From: Bradyrhizobium sp. 164
GTDB lineage: Bacteria; Pseudomonadota; Alphaproteobacteria; Rhizobiales; Xanthobacteraceae
NCBI RefSeq assembly: GCF_023073715.1
Contig: NZ_JADPKA010000104.1
Location: forward strand, 117,490-181,489
Length of the DNA stretch: 64,000 bases
Direction of reading: 5' to 3'
Part shown: positions 44,112 to 53,018 of the stretch, in pieces
Position numbering within the stretch: position 1 is the first letter of the stretch
Layout: each line of letters starts with the position of its first letter
Notes under the pieces: generated by a model
What the model was told of the DNA's origin: nothing
The model's input: only the letters and a program-made list of their open reading frames with translations
The model's database searches: none
Translations under genes and position numbers: made by a program

Positions 44112-44744
44112 CTATCTGATGCCGAGCGACTTATGCGTCTGCACGCTGAGCCGCCATTGCGGATGGCGCAGGCAATAGTCGATCGCGCGTGCGGTGTTCT
44201 CGGCGACCTCGGGTCCGTCCATCGGTTGGAGCGAGAAGCGCTCGAAGGCGAGGCCCTCGAAGGTCTCGGGCGGGGCGAGCACCTGCGGATAGACCAGCTT
44301 CAGCTCATGGCCGCGCCGCAAAACGAGCTCGCTGCCGCCCTTGGGGCTGACGCAGATCCAGTCCAGCCCCTCGGGGGCTGCAATCGTGCCGTTGGTCTCG
44401 ACGCCGATCTCGAAGCCGCGGGCGTGCAGCGCGTCGACCAGCGCGGCATCGACCTGGAGCAGCGGCTCGCCGCCGGTCAGCACCACGTAGCGGTTGTCGG
44501 CCGATGCGATCCATTGCGCGGCGATGGTGTCGGCGAGTTCCGCGGCCGAGCCATAGCGGCCGCCGAGCGTGCCGTCGGTGCCGACGAAATCCGTGTCGCA
44601 AAATTTGCAGGTCGCCTCGTTGCGATCCGCCTCGCGGCCGCTCCAGAGGTTGCAACCGGCAAAGCGGCAGAACACGGAGGCGCGCCCGGCATGGGCGCCT
44701 TCGCCTTGCAGGGTCAGGAAGATTTCCTTGACCGCGTAACTCAA
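44112..44744 (-). CDS. queE: 7-carboxy-7-deazaguanine synthase
   Basis: A 210-residue radical SAM enzyme. It converts 6-carboxytetrahydropterin to 7-carboxy-7-deazaguanine for queuosine. KEIFLTLQGEGAHAGR opens the protein; the cluster Cys are in CRFAGCNLW and CKFCDTDF, the long-spaced type. VLTGGEPLLQ binds SAM. The start is TTG at 44744 with GAGGAGAGA just upstream; the frame is open earlier through the end of trmL but is not coding there. It begins 10 bases after trmL. Confidence 0.93.
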   Translation of the reverse strand: MSYAVKEIFLTLQGEGAHAGRASVFCRFAGCNLWSGREADRNEATCKFCDTDFVGTDGTLGGRYGSAAELADTIAAQWIASADNRYVVLTGGEPLLQVDAALVDALHARGFEIGVETNGTIAAPEGLDWICVSPKGGSELVLRRGHELKLVYPQVLAPPETFEGLAFERFSLQPMDGPEVAENTARAIDYCLRHPQWRLSVQTHKSLGIR

Positions 44745-44754
44745 GTCTCTCTCC

Positions 44755-45222
44755 TCAATCGTTTGGGCCTTCAGGGGTCCGGAGCTGACGCAGCGCCTCG
44801 CCGGCGGCCATCGCCGCACTCATGGCCACATTGAGCGACCGCAGGCCGGCCTTGATCGGAATCACCAGCCGCGCATCCGCGGCCTCGAGCACCGCGTCGG
44901 TGACGCCGGCGCTCTCGCGCCCGAATAGCAGGATGTCCGACGTCTGGTAACGAAAATCACGGTAGTCGGTCGCACCTTTGGTGGTGAACAGCAGCAGGCG
45001 ACAGCCTTGTGCCGCACGCCAGTCCTCGAACCTCGCCCAGGAATCGTGCCTGACGATGCTGACATGGTCGAGGTAGTCCATTCCCGCCCGGCGGAACGTC
45101 CGATCGGAAGCGGGGAACCCAGCCGGCTCGATGATATGCGCGGCCACGTTCAGACAGGCGCAGAGCCTGAGAATCGTGCCGGTGTTCTGGGGAATGTCGG
45201 GCTGGAAAAGAGCTATCTGCAT
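44755..45222 (-). CDS. trmL: tRNA (cytidine(34)-2'-O)-methyltransferase, SPOUT family
   Basis: A 155-residue minimal SPOUT methyltransferase. MQIALFQPDIPQNTGTILRL is the family N-terminus. The SAM-binding trefoil knot is seen as LLLFGRESAGV and LVIPIKAGLRSLNVAMSAAM. It 2'-O-methylates C34/cmnm5U34 of tRNA-Leu. Start at ATG 45222, where the family begins; 23 additional upstream codons are unsupported. In an operon with queE, pairing two anticodon-loop modification genes. Confidence 0.93.
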   Translation of the reverse strand: MQIALFQPDIPQNTGTILRLCACLNVAAHIIEPAGFPASDRTFRRAGMDYLDHVSIVRHDSWARFEDWRAAQGCRLLLFTTKGATDYRDFRYQTSDILLFGRESAGVTDAVLEAADARLVIPIKAGLRSLNVAMSAAMAAGEALRQLRTPEGPND

Positions 45223-45502
45223 GGGCTGTGCGGGGCTGGTTGCGGCCGGAAATGTCTCAATAAAACATCGCTCGTCCGGGAATTCGTGCATTGCACGCTC
45301 CCGCGCCGATAGCGGGCTTGCGCTCGCCCGGCAAGGGTGCCAATAGAACGATTCTGGACTGCTGTTTCACCTGTTTAGGTGCGAGCACGCAAAGTTCTGC
45401 CGCCGCGGGGGGGGGCCGCGGGCGCCGGCAGCCTTTCCGGGGACCTCATGGGCGCCCCCCGGAGCGGTTCCACCGGCCGCATAAGAAGAAAGGGTTGGAA
45501 TC
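45223..45502. promoter_or_regulatory. Divergent promoter region trmL / petA
   Basis: A 280-base gap with a GGGGGGG tract near 45409. No gene seen. It should carry promoters for both directions; no clear box is identified. Confidence 0.45.
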
Positions 45503-46033
45503 GTGACGACAGCGTCTTCGGCGGACCATCCGACACGCCGTGATTTCTTATTCGTTGCAACGGGGGCCGCCGCAGCAGTAGGGGGCGCGGCCGCGCTCTG
45601 GCCCTTCATCTCGCAAATGAATCCGGATGCCTCGACCATCGCCGCCGGTGCGCCAATCGAGGTCGATCTCAGCCCGATCGCCGAAGGCCAAGACATCAAG
45701 GTGTTCTGGCGCGGCAAACCGATCTACATCAGCCACCGCACCAAGAAGCAGATCGACGAAGCGCGCGCCGTCAACGTGGCGAGCCTGCCCGATCCGCAGA
45801 GCGACGAGGCCCGGGTCAAGTCCGGCCACGAGCAGTGGCTGGTCGTGATCGGCATCTGCACCCATCTCGGTTGCATCCCGATCGCTCATGAAGGCAGCTA
45901 CGACGGCTTCTTCTGCCCCTGCCATGGGTCGCAGTACGATTCGTCCGGCCGCATCCGCCAGGGGCCCGCGCCCGCGAACCTGCCGGTGCCGCCGTACCAG
46001 TTCGTTTCCGACACCAAAATCCAGATCGGCTGA
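45503..46033 (+). CDS. petA: Ubiquinol-cytochrome c reductase Rieske Fe-S subunit
   Basis: A 176-residue protein with a Tat signal (TRRDFLFVATGAAAAVGG) that stays as its anchor. The cluster boxes CTHLGC and CPCHGS bind the 2Fe-2S centre by two Cys and two His, with the disulfide pair also present. It passes electrons from ubiquinol to cytochrome c1. The start is GTG at 45503. Also called fbcF; forms an operon with fbcH 62 bases later. Confidence 0.96.
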   Translation: MTTASSADHPTRRDFLFVATGAAAAVGGAAALWPFISQMNPDASTIAAGAPIEVDLSPIAEGQDIKVFWRGKPIYISHRTKKQIDEARAVNVASLPDPQSDEARVKSGHEQWLVVIGICTHLGCIPIAHEGSYDGFFCPCHGSQYDSSGRIRQGPAPANLPVPPYQFVSDTKIQIG

Positions 46034-46095
46034 GCCTCGGACCGACGTCCGAAGCTTCGTGCCGTCTCGTCGTACTATTTCCTCAGGATCGCATC

Positions 46096-48168
46096 ATGAG
46101 CGGACCATCCGACTACCAGCCGAGCAATCCGGCCCTGCAATGGATCGAGCGGCGTCTGCCGATCTTTGGTCTCATCCATTCCTCCTTCGTCGCCTATCCC
46201 ACCCCGCGCAACCTGAACTATTGGTGGACCTTCGGCGCCATCCTCTCCTTCATGCTGGGGATGCAAATCCTCACCGGTGTGATCCTGGCGATGCACTACA
46301 CGCCGCATGCCGATCTCGCCTTCAAGTCGGTCGAGCTGATCGTCCGTGACGTCAATTACGGCTGGCTGCTGCGCAACATGCACGCGGTCGGCGCCTCGAT
46401 GTTCTTTGTCGCCGTCTACGTCCACATGTTCCGCGGCCTTTACTACGGGTCGTACAAGGAGCCGCGCGAGGTGCTGTGGATCCTCGGCGTCATCATCTAT
46501 CTGCTGATGATGGCCACGGGCTTCATGGGCTACGTGCTGCCTTGGGGCCAGATGAGCTTCTGGGGCGCCACCGTCATCACCAATCTGTTCTCTGCCATTC
46601 CCTATGTCGGCGAGAGCATTGTGACGCTGTTATGGGGCGGCTATTCGGTCGGCAACCCGACGCTGAACCGCTTCTTCTCGCTGCACTATCTGCTGCCGTT
46701 CCTGATCGCGGGCGTCGTCGTGCTCCACGTCTGGGCGCTGCACGTCGCCGGACAGAACAACCCCGACGGCGTCGAGCCGAAGACGGAAAAGGACACGGTG
46801 CCGTTCACGCCGCACGCGACCATCAAGGACATGTTCGGCGTCACCTGCTTCATGCTGCTCTACGCCTGGTTCATCTTCTACATGCCGAACTATCTCGGCG
46901 ATGCCGACAACTACATCCCGGCGAACCCGGGCGTGACGCCGCCGCACATCGTGCCGGAATGGTATTACCTGCCGTTCTACGCGATCCTGCGCTCGATACC
47001 GAACAAGCTCGCGGGGGTCATCGCGATGTTCGGGGCGATCATCATCCTGTGCTTCCTGCCCTGGCTCGATAGCGCCAGGACGAAGTCATCGAAGTACCGT
47101 CCGCTGGCCAAGCAGTTCTTCTGGATCTTCGTTGCGGTCTGTATCCTGCTCGGCTATCTCGGCGCGCAGCCGCCGGAGGGCATTTACGTCGTTGCCGGCC
47201 GGGTCCTGACGTTCTGCTACTTCGCCTACTTCCTGATCGTGCTGCCGCTGCTCGCGCGCATCGAAAAGCCGCGACCGGTACCGAATTCGATCTCGGATGC
47301 GGTGTTGGCCAAAACCGGGAGCAGGTCGACCCCGATGGTGTCGACCGCGATAATGCTGGCGCTCGCCGGTTCGTTGTTCGCGGGCTCGATCGACAGCGCG
47401 AAAGCGTCCGAGGGTGGCGACCAGCCGCCGTCAATCAAATGGTCGTTCTCGGGCCCCTTCGGTAAGTTCGACCGCGGCGCGCTCCAGCGCGGCCTGAAGG
47501 TCTATAAGGAGGTCTGCGCCAGCTGCCACGGCCTGTCCTACGTCGCCTTCCGCAACCTCGCCGAGCCCGGTGGGCCCGGCTATTCGGTGGCGCAGGCCTC
47601 GGCGTTTGCTTCCGAGTACAAGGTCAAGGATGGCCCGAACGATGCCGGTGACATGTTCGAGCGTGCGGGCCGGCCGGCGGACTATTTCCCCTCGCCATTC
47701 CCGAACGAGCAGGCGGCGCGTGCCGCGAATGGCGGCGCGGCGCCCCCGGACCTGTCCCTGATCACCAAGGCGCGTTCTTACAAGCGCGGCTTCCCCTGGT
47801 TCATCGTTGACTTCTTCACCCAGTACCAGGAGCAGGGTCCGGATTATGTCGCGGCCGTGCTTCAGGGCTTCGAGGACAAGGCCCCCGAGGGCGTCACCCT
47901 CCCGGAAGGCTCCTATTACAACAAGTACTTCCCCGGCCACGCCATCAAGATGCCGAAGCCGCTCAGCGATGGCCAGGTCTCCTATGACGACGGCTCGCCG
48001 ACCACCGTGGCGCAATATGCCAAGGACGTCACCACGTTCCTGATGTGGACCGCCGAGCCGCACATGGAAGCGCGCAAGCGCCTCGGTTTCCAGGTGTTCG
48101 TGTTCCTGATCATCTTCGCGATCCTGATGTACTTCACCAAGAAAAAGGTCTGGGCCGACTCGCACTGA
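46096..48168 (+). CDS. fbcH: Cytochrome b/c1 fusion polyprotein
   Basis: A 690-residue protein. Residues 1-410 or so are cytochrome b (GFMGYVLPWGQMSFWGATVI; FSLHYLLPFLIAGVVVLHVW; PEWYYLPFYAILRS with the quinone-site PEWY). After a signal-like segment (MVSTAIMLALAGSLFAGSID) comes cytochrome c1 with haem-binding CASCH (Cys474, Cys477, His478) and a C-terminal anchor (FQVFVFLIIFAILMYFTKKK). In Bradyrhizobium this precursor is cut into two mature subunits at the signal peptide. Its role is the bc1 complex. A strong terminator follows. Confidence 0.97.
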   Translation: MSGPSDYQPSNPALQWIERRLPIFGLIHSSFVAYPTPRNLNYWWTFGAILSFMLGMQILTGVILAMHYTPHADLAFKSVELIVRDVNYGWLLRNMHAVGASMFFVAVYVHMFRGLYYGSYKEPREVLWILGVIIYLLMMATGFMGYVLPWGQMSFWGATVITNLFSAIPYVGESIVTLLWGGYSVGNPTLNRFFSLHYLLPFLIAGVVVLHVWALHVAGQNNPDGVEPKTEKDTVPFTPHATIKDMFGVTCFMLLYAWFIFYMPNYLGDADNYIPANPGVTPPHIVPEWYYLPFYAILRSIPNKLAGVIAMFGAIIILCFLPWLDSARTKSSKYRPLAKQFFWIFVAVCILLGYLGAQPPEGIYVVAGRVLTFCYFAYFLIVLPLLARIEKPRPVPNSISDAVLAKTGSRSTPMVSTAIMLALAGSLFAGSIDSAKASEGGDQPPSIKWSFSGPFGKFDRGALQRGLKVYKEVCASCHGLSYVAFRNLAEPGGPGYSVAQASAFASEYKVKDGPNDAGDMFERAGRPADYFPSPFPNEQAARAANGGAAPPDLSLITKARSYKRGFPWFIVDFFTQYQEQGPDYVAAVLQGFEDKAPEGVTLPEGSYYNKYFPGHAIKMPKPLSDGQVSYDDGSPTTVAQYAKDVTTFLMWTAEPHMEARKRLGFQVFVFLIIFAILMYFTKKKVWADSH

Positions 48169-48194
48169 GCGGCGCGAGCCGAAACGGGAGAAGA

Positions 48195-48219
48195 AGCCCC
48201 CCGCGAGGGGGCTTTTTTT
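48195..48219 (+). terminator. Intrinsic terminator after fbcH
   Basis: AGCCCCC / GGGGGCT hairpin followed by a run of T (48213-48219), 26 bases after the fbcH stop. Confidence 0.93.
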
Positions 48220-48339
48220 GGATGGTCAAGGGCTCGCGCTACGCGCGTCCTGGAATGACGCGAGTGTGGATTGCGCCGCGCGCTCTCAGCGGCCAAAATA
48301 CCGCCAATCGCTCCCTCAGAAAACGCGTCGGAGGACACC

Positions 48340-49014
48340 ATGGGAACCACCATCACCTTCAAGCGCCCGGACGGCAAGGACGCCTCCGGCTATCTCGCCA
48401 ATGCCGCGCGCGGCAACGCGCCGGGCGTGGTCGTGATCCAGGAATGGTGGGGCCTGTCGGACCAGATCAAGGGCCTGTGCGACCGCTTCGCGCTCGCCGG
48501 CTTCGATGCGCTGGCGCCCGATCTCTACAAGGGCAAGGTGGTGCCCTATCACGACACGGACAGCGCCAACAACGAGATGAACTCGCTCGACTTCATGGAC
48601 GCCACCACGCAGACGGTGCGCGGCGCCACGCAATATCTGTCGCGCAACGGCGCCAAGGTCGGGCTAACAGGCTTCTGCCTCGGCGGCGCCGTCACCATCA
48701 TCGGCGCGACCAAGATCCCGGAGCTCGCGGCCGGCGTCGTGTTCTACGGCATCCCGCCGGAGCAGGCGGCCAAGCCCGCCGACGTCAAGATCCCGCTCCA
48801 GGCCCACTTCGCCAACAAGGACGATTGGTGCACGCCGGAGCTGGTCAATGGATTCGAGAAGGCCATGAAGGCTGCCGGCAAGTCGCTGGAGCTGTTCCGC
48901 TATGACGCCGAGCACGCCTTCGTCAACGAGCAGCGCCAGGCCGTGCACGACCGCGAAGCCGCCGAGCTCGCCTGGGGCAGGGCGACGGAGTTTTTCCGAA
49001 AACATCTGGGGTAG
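48340..49014 (+). CDS. Dienelactone hydrolase family protein
   Basis: A 224-residue alpha/beta hydrolase. PGVVVIQEWWGLSDQIKGLC, the nucleophile elbow GFCLGGAV (Cys rather than Ser, as in dienelactone hydrolase), the acid in ANKDDWC and the His in DAEHAFVNE form the triad. It may open lactones of chlorocatechol-type pathways, though many relatives have general esterase roles. GAGGA lies 4 bases before the ATG. Confidence 0.88.
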   Translation: MGTTITFKRPDGKDASGYLANAARGNAPGVVVIQEWWGLSDQIKGLCDRFALAGFDALAPDLYKGKVVPYHDTDSANNEMNSLDFMDATTQTVRGATQYLSRNGAKVGLTGFCLGGAVTIIGATKIPELAAGVVFYGIPPEQAAKPADVKIPLQAHFANKDDWCTPELVNGFEKAMKAAGKSLELFRYDAEHAFVNEQRQAVHDREAAELAWGRATEFFRKHLG

Positions 49015-49047
49015 GTGGAGCGCCATCAGTCGCGCCACATTTTCGAT

Positions 49048-49090
49048 GTCCCGGCGAAGGCCGGGACGCATAACCCCAGGAGGGGTTATG
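49048..49090. repeat. Twin-hairpin intergenic repeat
   Basis: Two adjacent perfect hairpins: GTCCCGGC-GAAG-GCCGGGAC (49048-49067) and CATAACCCC-AGGA-GGGGTTATG (49069-49090). No T-run; it looks like a dispersed element placed between the hydrolase and trpL. Confidence 0.8.
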
Positions 49091-49236
49091 GCGCGAGCTT
49101 GTAACCACTAGTCTTCGTCAAACCAATTCATGTGGCTATCGATCCCGGCCCTTCGGCAGGATGACGGCGGAGGTCGAAGTCGGAGCGCCCCGTATCCCAC
49201 AGCGCTGACCATCAGGCGGCCACCACGTGACCGCCC

Positions 49237-49266
49237 TTGACGGCGCCCCCGCGCCATGGTGAGTAT
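49237..49266 (+). promoter_or_regulatory. Candidate promoter for trpL-trpE(G)
   Basis: TTGACG (49237-49242) and GAGTAT (49261-49266) are 18 bases apart. The start point would fall at about 49274, the A of the trpL ATG, so trpL would be leaderless, as reported for rhizobial trpL. Confidence 0.5.
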
Positions 49267-49273
49267 CGACCCC

Positions 49274-49321
49274 ATGAGCACCGCCGTCCGCGCAGCCCGT
49301 CTCTGGTGGCGCACCTCCTAA
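49274..49321 (+). CDS. trpL: trp leader peptide TrpL
   Basis: A 15-codon frame MSTAVRAARLWWRTS with tandem Trp codons TGG TGG, then TAA, ending 116 bases before trpE(G). This is the layout of rhizobial transcription attenuation: ribosome stalling at the Trp codons under low charged tRNA-Trp lets trpE(G) be transcribed. The short transcript made on termination corresponds to the rnTrpL small RNA known from Sinorhizobium and Bradyrhizobium, which also acts in trans. Confidence 0.88.
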   Translation: MSTAVRAARLWWRTS

Positions 49322-49400
49322 CGAGGTGGCCGGTGCGATTTTCCTTTCCTAAATCGTCTGAGGTCGCCCACGCAGTGCGGCGGCCTGATCGTTTGTCCTG
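49310..49400 (+). terminator. trp attenuator with mutually exclusive hairpins
   Basis: Near the end of trpL, CACCTC (49312-49317) can pair with GAGGTG (49323-49328), or CGCACC (49310-49315) with GGTGCG (49332-49337). Next is CGATTT (49336-49341) with AAATCG (49351-49356). The terminator arm AGGTCGCC (49361-49368) pairs with GGCGGCCT (49379-49386), followed by GATCGTTTGTCC. The overlapping arms allow the switch between termination and read-through into trpE(G). Confidence 0.7.
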
Positions 49401-49437
49401 TGTGGCGTTCCCTCGGCAAGTCTCGTAAGAGGACCAC

Positions 49438-51603
49438 ATGAACAGGACAGTCTTTGCCCTCCCGCCCAGAAGTGACTACGTGACCCGTGCAGGTCTTGCG
49501 ATCACGCGCATGACCGAGCAGTTCACCGGCGGCGCGAGCCGGCTCGACGATCTCGTCAGCCTGCTCGACCGTCGCCGCGGCGTGGTGCTGTCCTCGGGCA
49601 CGACCGTGCCTGGCCGCTACGAGAGCTTCGATCTCGGCTTCTCCGACCCGCCGCTGAAGCTCGAGACCGTCGGTGTCAATTTCAAGCTGGAGGCGCTGAA
49701 CGGCCGCGGCCAGGTGCTGATCGCCTTCCTCGCTGAGGTCCTGCGCGAGCCCTGCGTGGTGATCTCGGAGAAGACGGCGACGCGCCTTGCCGGCCACATC
49801 ATCCGTGGCGACGCCCCGGTCGAGGAGGACCAACGTACCCGGCGTGCCAGCGTGATGTCGCTGGTGCGCGATCTCGTCGCGGCCTTCTCCGCCAATGACG
49901 ACGGGCTGCTCGGCCTGTTCGGCGCGTTCGCCTACGACCTCGTGTTCCAGATCGAGGACCTCGTGCAGAAGCGGCCGCGCGAAAGCGACCAGCGCGACAT
50001 CGTGCTCTACGTGCCCGATCGCCTGCTGGCTTATGACCGCGCCACCGGCCGCGGCGTGGTGCTCACTTACAATTTCGCCTGGAAGGGCAAGTCTACCGAA
50101 GGCCTGCCGCGCGAGACCGCCGACAACCCGTATCTGAAGACGCCGCGGCAAGGATTTGCCGATCACGCCCCCGGCGAATATCAGGCCACGGTCGAGACGG
50201 CGCGCGCAGCCTTCGCCCGTGGCGATCTGTTCGAGGCGGTGCCGGGGCAGCTCTTCGCTGAGCCCTGCGACCGCTCGCCGGCCGAAGTGTTCCAGCGCCT
50301 CTGCGTCATCAACCCGTCGCCTTACGGCGCGCTGATGAATCTCGGCGAGGGCGAATTCCTGGTGTCGGCCTCGCCGGAGATGTTCGTGCGCTCGGACGGA
50401 CGCCGCGTCGAGACCTGCCCGATATCAGGCACGATCGCGCGCGGGCTCGATGCGATCGGCGACGCCGAGCAGATCCGCCAGCTCCTGAACTCGGAGAAGG
50501 ACGAGTTCGAGCTCAACATGTGCACCGACGTCGACCGCAACGACAAGGCGCGCGTCTGCGTGCCCGGCACGATCAAGGTGCTGGCGCGGCGGCAGATCGA
50601 GACCTACTCAAAGCTGTTCCACACCGTCGACCACGTTGAGGGCATGCTGCGTCCCGGCTTCGACGCTCTCGATGCCTTCCTCACCCACGCCTGGGCGGTG
50701 ACCGTGACCGGCGCGCCAAAGCTCTGGGCGATGCAGTTCGTAGAAGATCACGAACGCTCGCCGCGGCGCTGGTATGCCGGCGCGATCGGCGCGGTAAATT
50801 TCGACGGCAGCATCAACACCGGCCTCACCATCCGCACCATCCGCATGAAGGATGGCCTCGCCGAGGTGCGCGTCGGCGCGACCTGCCTGTTCGATTCCGA
50901 TCCCGCCGCCGAAGATCGCGAGTGCCAGGTCAAGGCCGCCGCGCTGTTCCAGGCGCTGCGCGGCGATCCGCCGAAGCCGCTCTCGACCTTCGCGCCCGAT
51001 GCAACCGGCTCGGGCAAGCAGGTGCTGCTGATCGATCACGACGACAGCTTCGTGCACATGCTCGCCGACTATTTCCGACAGGTCGGCGCCAGCGTCACCG
51101 TGGTCCGCTATGTGCATGCGCTCGACATGCTCAAGCAGAAGAGGTGGGACTTGCTGGTTCTGTCGCCGGGCCCCGGCAGGCCGGAGGATTTCGCAATCAA
51201 GACGACCATCGATGCGGCGCTGGAGAAGAAGCTGCCGGTGTTCGGCGTCTGCCTTGGCGTGCAGGCGATCGGCGAATATTTTGGCGGCGAGCTCGGGCAG
51301 CTCACCCATCCCGCCCACGGCCGGCCCTCGCGGGTGCAGGTGCGCGGCGGGCGGCTGATGCGCAATCTGCCGAACGAGATCGTCATTGGCCGCTATCACT
51401 CGCTATTTGTCGAGCGCGACAGCATGCCCGAAGTTCTGAGCGTGACCGCCAGCACTGAGGACGGCGTCGCCATGGCGCTCGAGCATAAGACCCTGCCGGT
51501 CGCCGGCGTGCAATTCCACCCGGAATCGCTGATGTCGCTCGGTGGGGAGGTGGGTTTGCGAATTGTCGAGAATGCGTTCCGGCTGGATGCGGGAGCGAAT
51601 TGA
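49438..51603 (+). CDS. trpE(G): Fused anthranilate synthase TrpE(G)
   Basis: A 721-residue fusion. Residues 1-510 are the TrpE chorismate-binding part (VPGQLFAEPCDRSPAEVFQR; TCPISGTIARGLDA; EKDEFELNMCTDVDRNDKAR). Residues 525-721 are the glutaminase TrpG with nucleophile in VFGVCLGVQAIGE (Cys605) and VQFHPESLMS (His694, Glu696). It makes anthranilate from chorismate and glutamine. AAGAGGA precedes the ATG. Control is by the trpL attenuator just upstream. TrpE-TrpG fusion is typical of rhizobia. Confidence 0.97.
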   Translation: MNRTVFALPPRSDYVTRAGLAITRMTEQFTGGASRLDDLVSLLDRRRGVVLSSGTTVPGRYESFDLGFSDPPLKLETVGVNFKLEALNGRGQVLIAFLAEVLREPCVVISEKTATRLAGHIIRGDAPVEEDQRTRRASVMSLVRDLVAAFSANDDGLLGLFGAFAYDLVFQIEDLVQKRPRESDQRDIVLYVPDRLLAYDRATGRGVVLTYNFAWKGKSTEGLPRETADNPYLKTPRQGFADHAPGEYQATVETARAAFARGDLFEAVPGQLFAEPCDRSPAEVFQRLCVINPSPYGALMNLGEGEFLVSASPEMFVRSDGRRVETCPISGTIARGLDAIGDAEQIRQLLNSEKDEFELNMCTDVDRNDKARVCVPGTIKVLARRQIETYSKLFHTVDHVEGMLRPGFDALDAFLTHAWAVTVTGAPKLWAMQFVEDHERSPRRWYAGAIGAVNFDGSINTGLTIRTIRMKDGLAEVRVGATCLFDSDPAAEDRECQVKAAALFQALRGDPPKPLSTFAPDATGSGKQVLLIDHDDSFVHMLADYFRQVGASVTVVRYVHALDMLKQKRWDLLVLSPGPGRPEDFAIKTTIDAALEKKLPVFGVCLGVQAIGEYFGGELGQLTHPAHGRPSRVQVRGGRLMRNLPNEIVIGRYHSLFVERDSMPEVLSVTASTEDGVAMALEHKTLPVAGVQFHPESLMSLGGEVGLRIVENAFRLDAGAN

Positions 51604-51623
51604 GTGCAGGATATTTCATATTC

Positions 51624-51701
51624 GTCATTCCGGGGCGGCTCGAAGAGCCGAACCCGGAATCTCGAGATTCCGGGTTCGCGCTTTGCGCGCCTCGGAATGA
51701 C
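51624..51701. repeat. Dispersed palindromic repeat with 26-bp perfect palindrome
   Basis: It begins GTCATTCCGGGGCGG and ends CCTCGGAATGAC. The core 51651-51676 is a perfect 26-base palindrome (AACCCGGAATCT and its complement). It lies between trpE(G) and apt. Confidence 0.9.
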
Positions 51702-51721
51702 AACTGAGATGTGAGACACCG

Positions 51722-52261
51722 ATGACCTTTGACCACGATCTGAAGGCCAGCGTCCGCACCATCCCGGACTATCCGAAGCCAGGAATCATGTTCCGCGACA
51801 TCACCACGCTGCTCGCGGACGCGCGCGCGTTCCGCCGCGCGGTCGACGAGCTCGTCAATCCCTGGGCCGGCAACAAGATCGACAAGGTTGCCGGCATGGA
51901 GGCGCGCGGCTTCATCATCGGCGGCGCAGTGGCGCATCAGCTCTCGGCCGGATTCGTGCCGATCCGGAAAAAGGGCAAGCTGCCGCACACCACCGTGCGC
52001 ATCGCTTACTCCCTCGAATATGGCATCGACGAGATGGAAATGCATGTCGACGCGATCCAGCCCGGCGAGCGCGTGATCCTGGTCGACGACCTCATTGCCA
52101 CCGGCGGCACCGCGGAAGGCGCGGTGAAGCTGTTGCGCCAGATCGGCGCCAATGTCGTCGCCGCCTGCTTCATTATCGACCTGCCCGAGCTCGGCGGCGC
52201 TGCCAAGCTGCGCGCCATGGACGTGCCGGTGCGCACGCTGATGACGTTCGAGGGACATTGA
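51722..52261 (+). CDS. apt: Adenine phosphoribosyltransferase
   Basis: A 179-residue purine salvage enzyme making AMP from adenine and PRPP. The PRPP-binding motif is VILVDDLIATGGTAEGA. IRTIPDYPKPGIMFRDITTL is the usual N-terminal family block, seen here as VRTIPDYPKPGIMFRDITTL. KVAGMEARGFIIGGAVAHQL binds the base side. It is a single gene converging on the ParA-like pair. Confidence 0.96.
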   Translation: MTFDHDLKASVRTIPDYPKPGIMFRDITTLLADARAFRRAVDELVNPWAGNKIDKVAGMEARGFIIGGAVAHQLSAGFVPIRKKGKLPHTTVRIAYSLEYGIDEMEMHVDAIQPGERVILVDDLIATGGTAEGAVKLLRQIGANVVAACFIIDLPELGGAAKLRAMDVPVRTLMTFEGH

Positions 52262-52287
52262 GCAATATTAGGCTTGGTGATTCCAGG

Positions 52288-52956
52288 CTACGACCGCTGC
52301 AGGATCAAGCTGAGTTCGAGTTCGCGGAACGCAATGTAATTCCGCCGGGTCCACTGGTGCAGCTCGGTCGAGGCGTCCTTTTCCTGGCGCAAATAGCCGG
52401 TGAAGGAGAAGTTCAGCCGGTCGATATAGGTCTTGAGGAAGCCCGGCAGCGCCGGCAGTCGGAACAGCCGGCCGCCGGCCATCGCGGGCGGCAGCTCGCC
52501 GCGCACGATATATTCGTTGTCCACCGTGATCAGGTTCACGCGCGGGATTTGCCCGCGCAGCATCTCATGGCCCCGCGCCGAGGCGCGGTCGGTATCGGCG
52601 ACGAACAGGATCTGAGGCGCGACGTGGCGGCGGGCCGCCTCCTTAAGCAGGCCGATCTCCTCGGTCATTTTGAAGAACTCGTCGAAGGCGTGGAAGCCGA
52701 GGTCGATCACCTTGGCAAGGCCGTCATCGACGATGACGCGGTCCATCAGCTGCATCTTGCCGTAGGTGTCGATCACGTCCGCGGTCTCGGTGACAGCAGG
52801 CAAGTAATCGAGCAGCGACGGCTCCTTCAGGTTGACGTCAAAGGCCGCGACGTTACCGTTCTTGAGCAGCAAGAATTCGGCGAGCAGCCGCGCCAGCAGG
52901 GTCTTACCGACCTGCGGGCGGGGCGAGCATATGATGTAGACGGGTGTCGCGGGCAT
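52288..52956 (-). CDS. ParA-like P-loop protein, second of pair
   Basis: A 222-residue protein with a variant Walker A (SPRPQVGKTLLARLLAEFL) and a following strand VAAFDVNLKEPSLLDYL like the ParA switch region. The rest is unusual: a long helical middle (FHAFDEFFKMTEEIGLLKEA) and a C-terminal helix (WTRRNYIAFRELELSLILQR). The ATG at 52956 is preferred over a GTG at 52959. It follows another ParA-like gene by 62 bases on the same strand. Not recognised as a named system; not a standard chromosome partitioning pair because no ParB is present. Confidence 0.7.
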   Translation of the reverse strand: MPATPVYIICSPRPQVGKTLLARLLAEFLLLKNGNVAAFDVNLKEPSLLDYLPAVTETADVIDTYGKMQLMDRVIVDDGLAKVIDLGFHAFDEFFKMTEEIGLLKEAARRHVAPQILFVADTDRASARGHEMLRGQIPRVNLITVDNEYIVRGELPPAMAGGRLFRLPALPGFLKTYIDRLNFSFTGYLRQEKDASTELHQWTRRNYIAFRELELSLILQRS

Positions 52957-53018
52957 CACGAACTATTATCTGAGCGAACTCGCCGCCCAATCCAGCCGTA
53001 TCAGCCTCGCTTGCGCAA

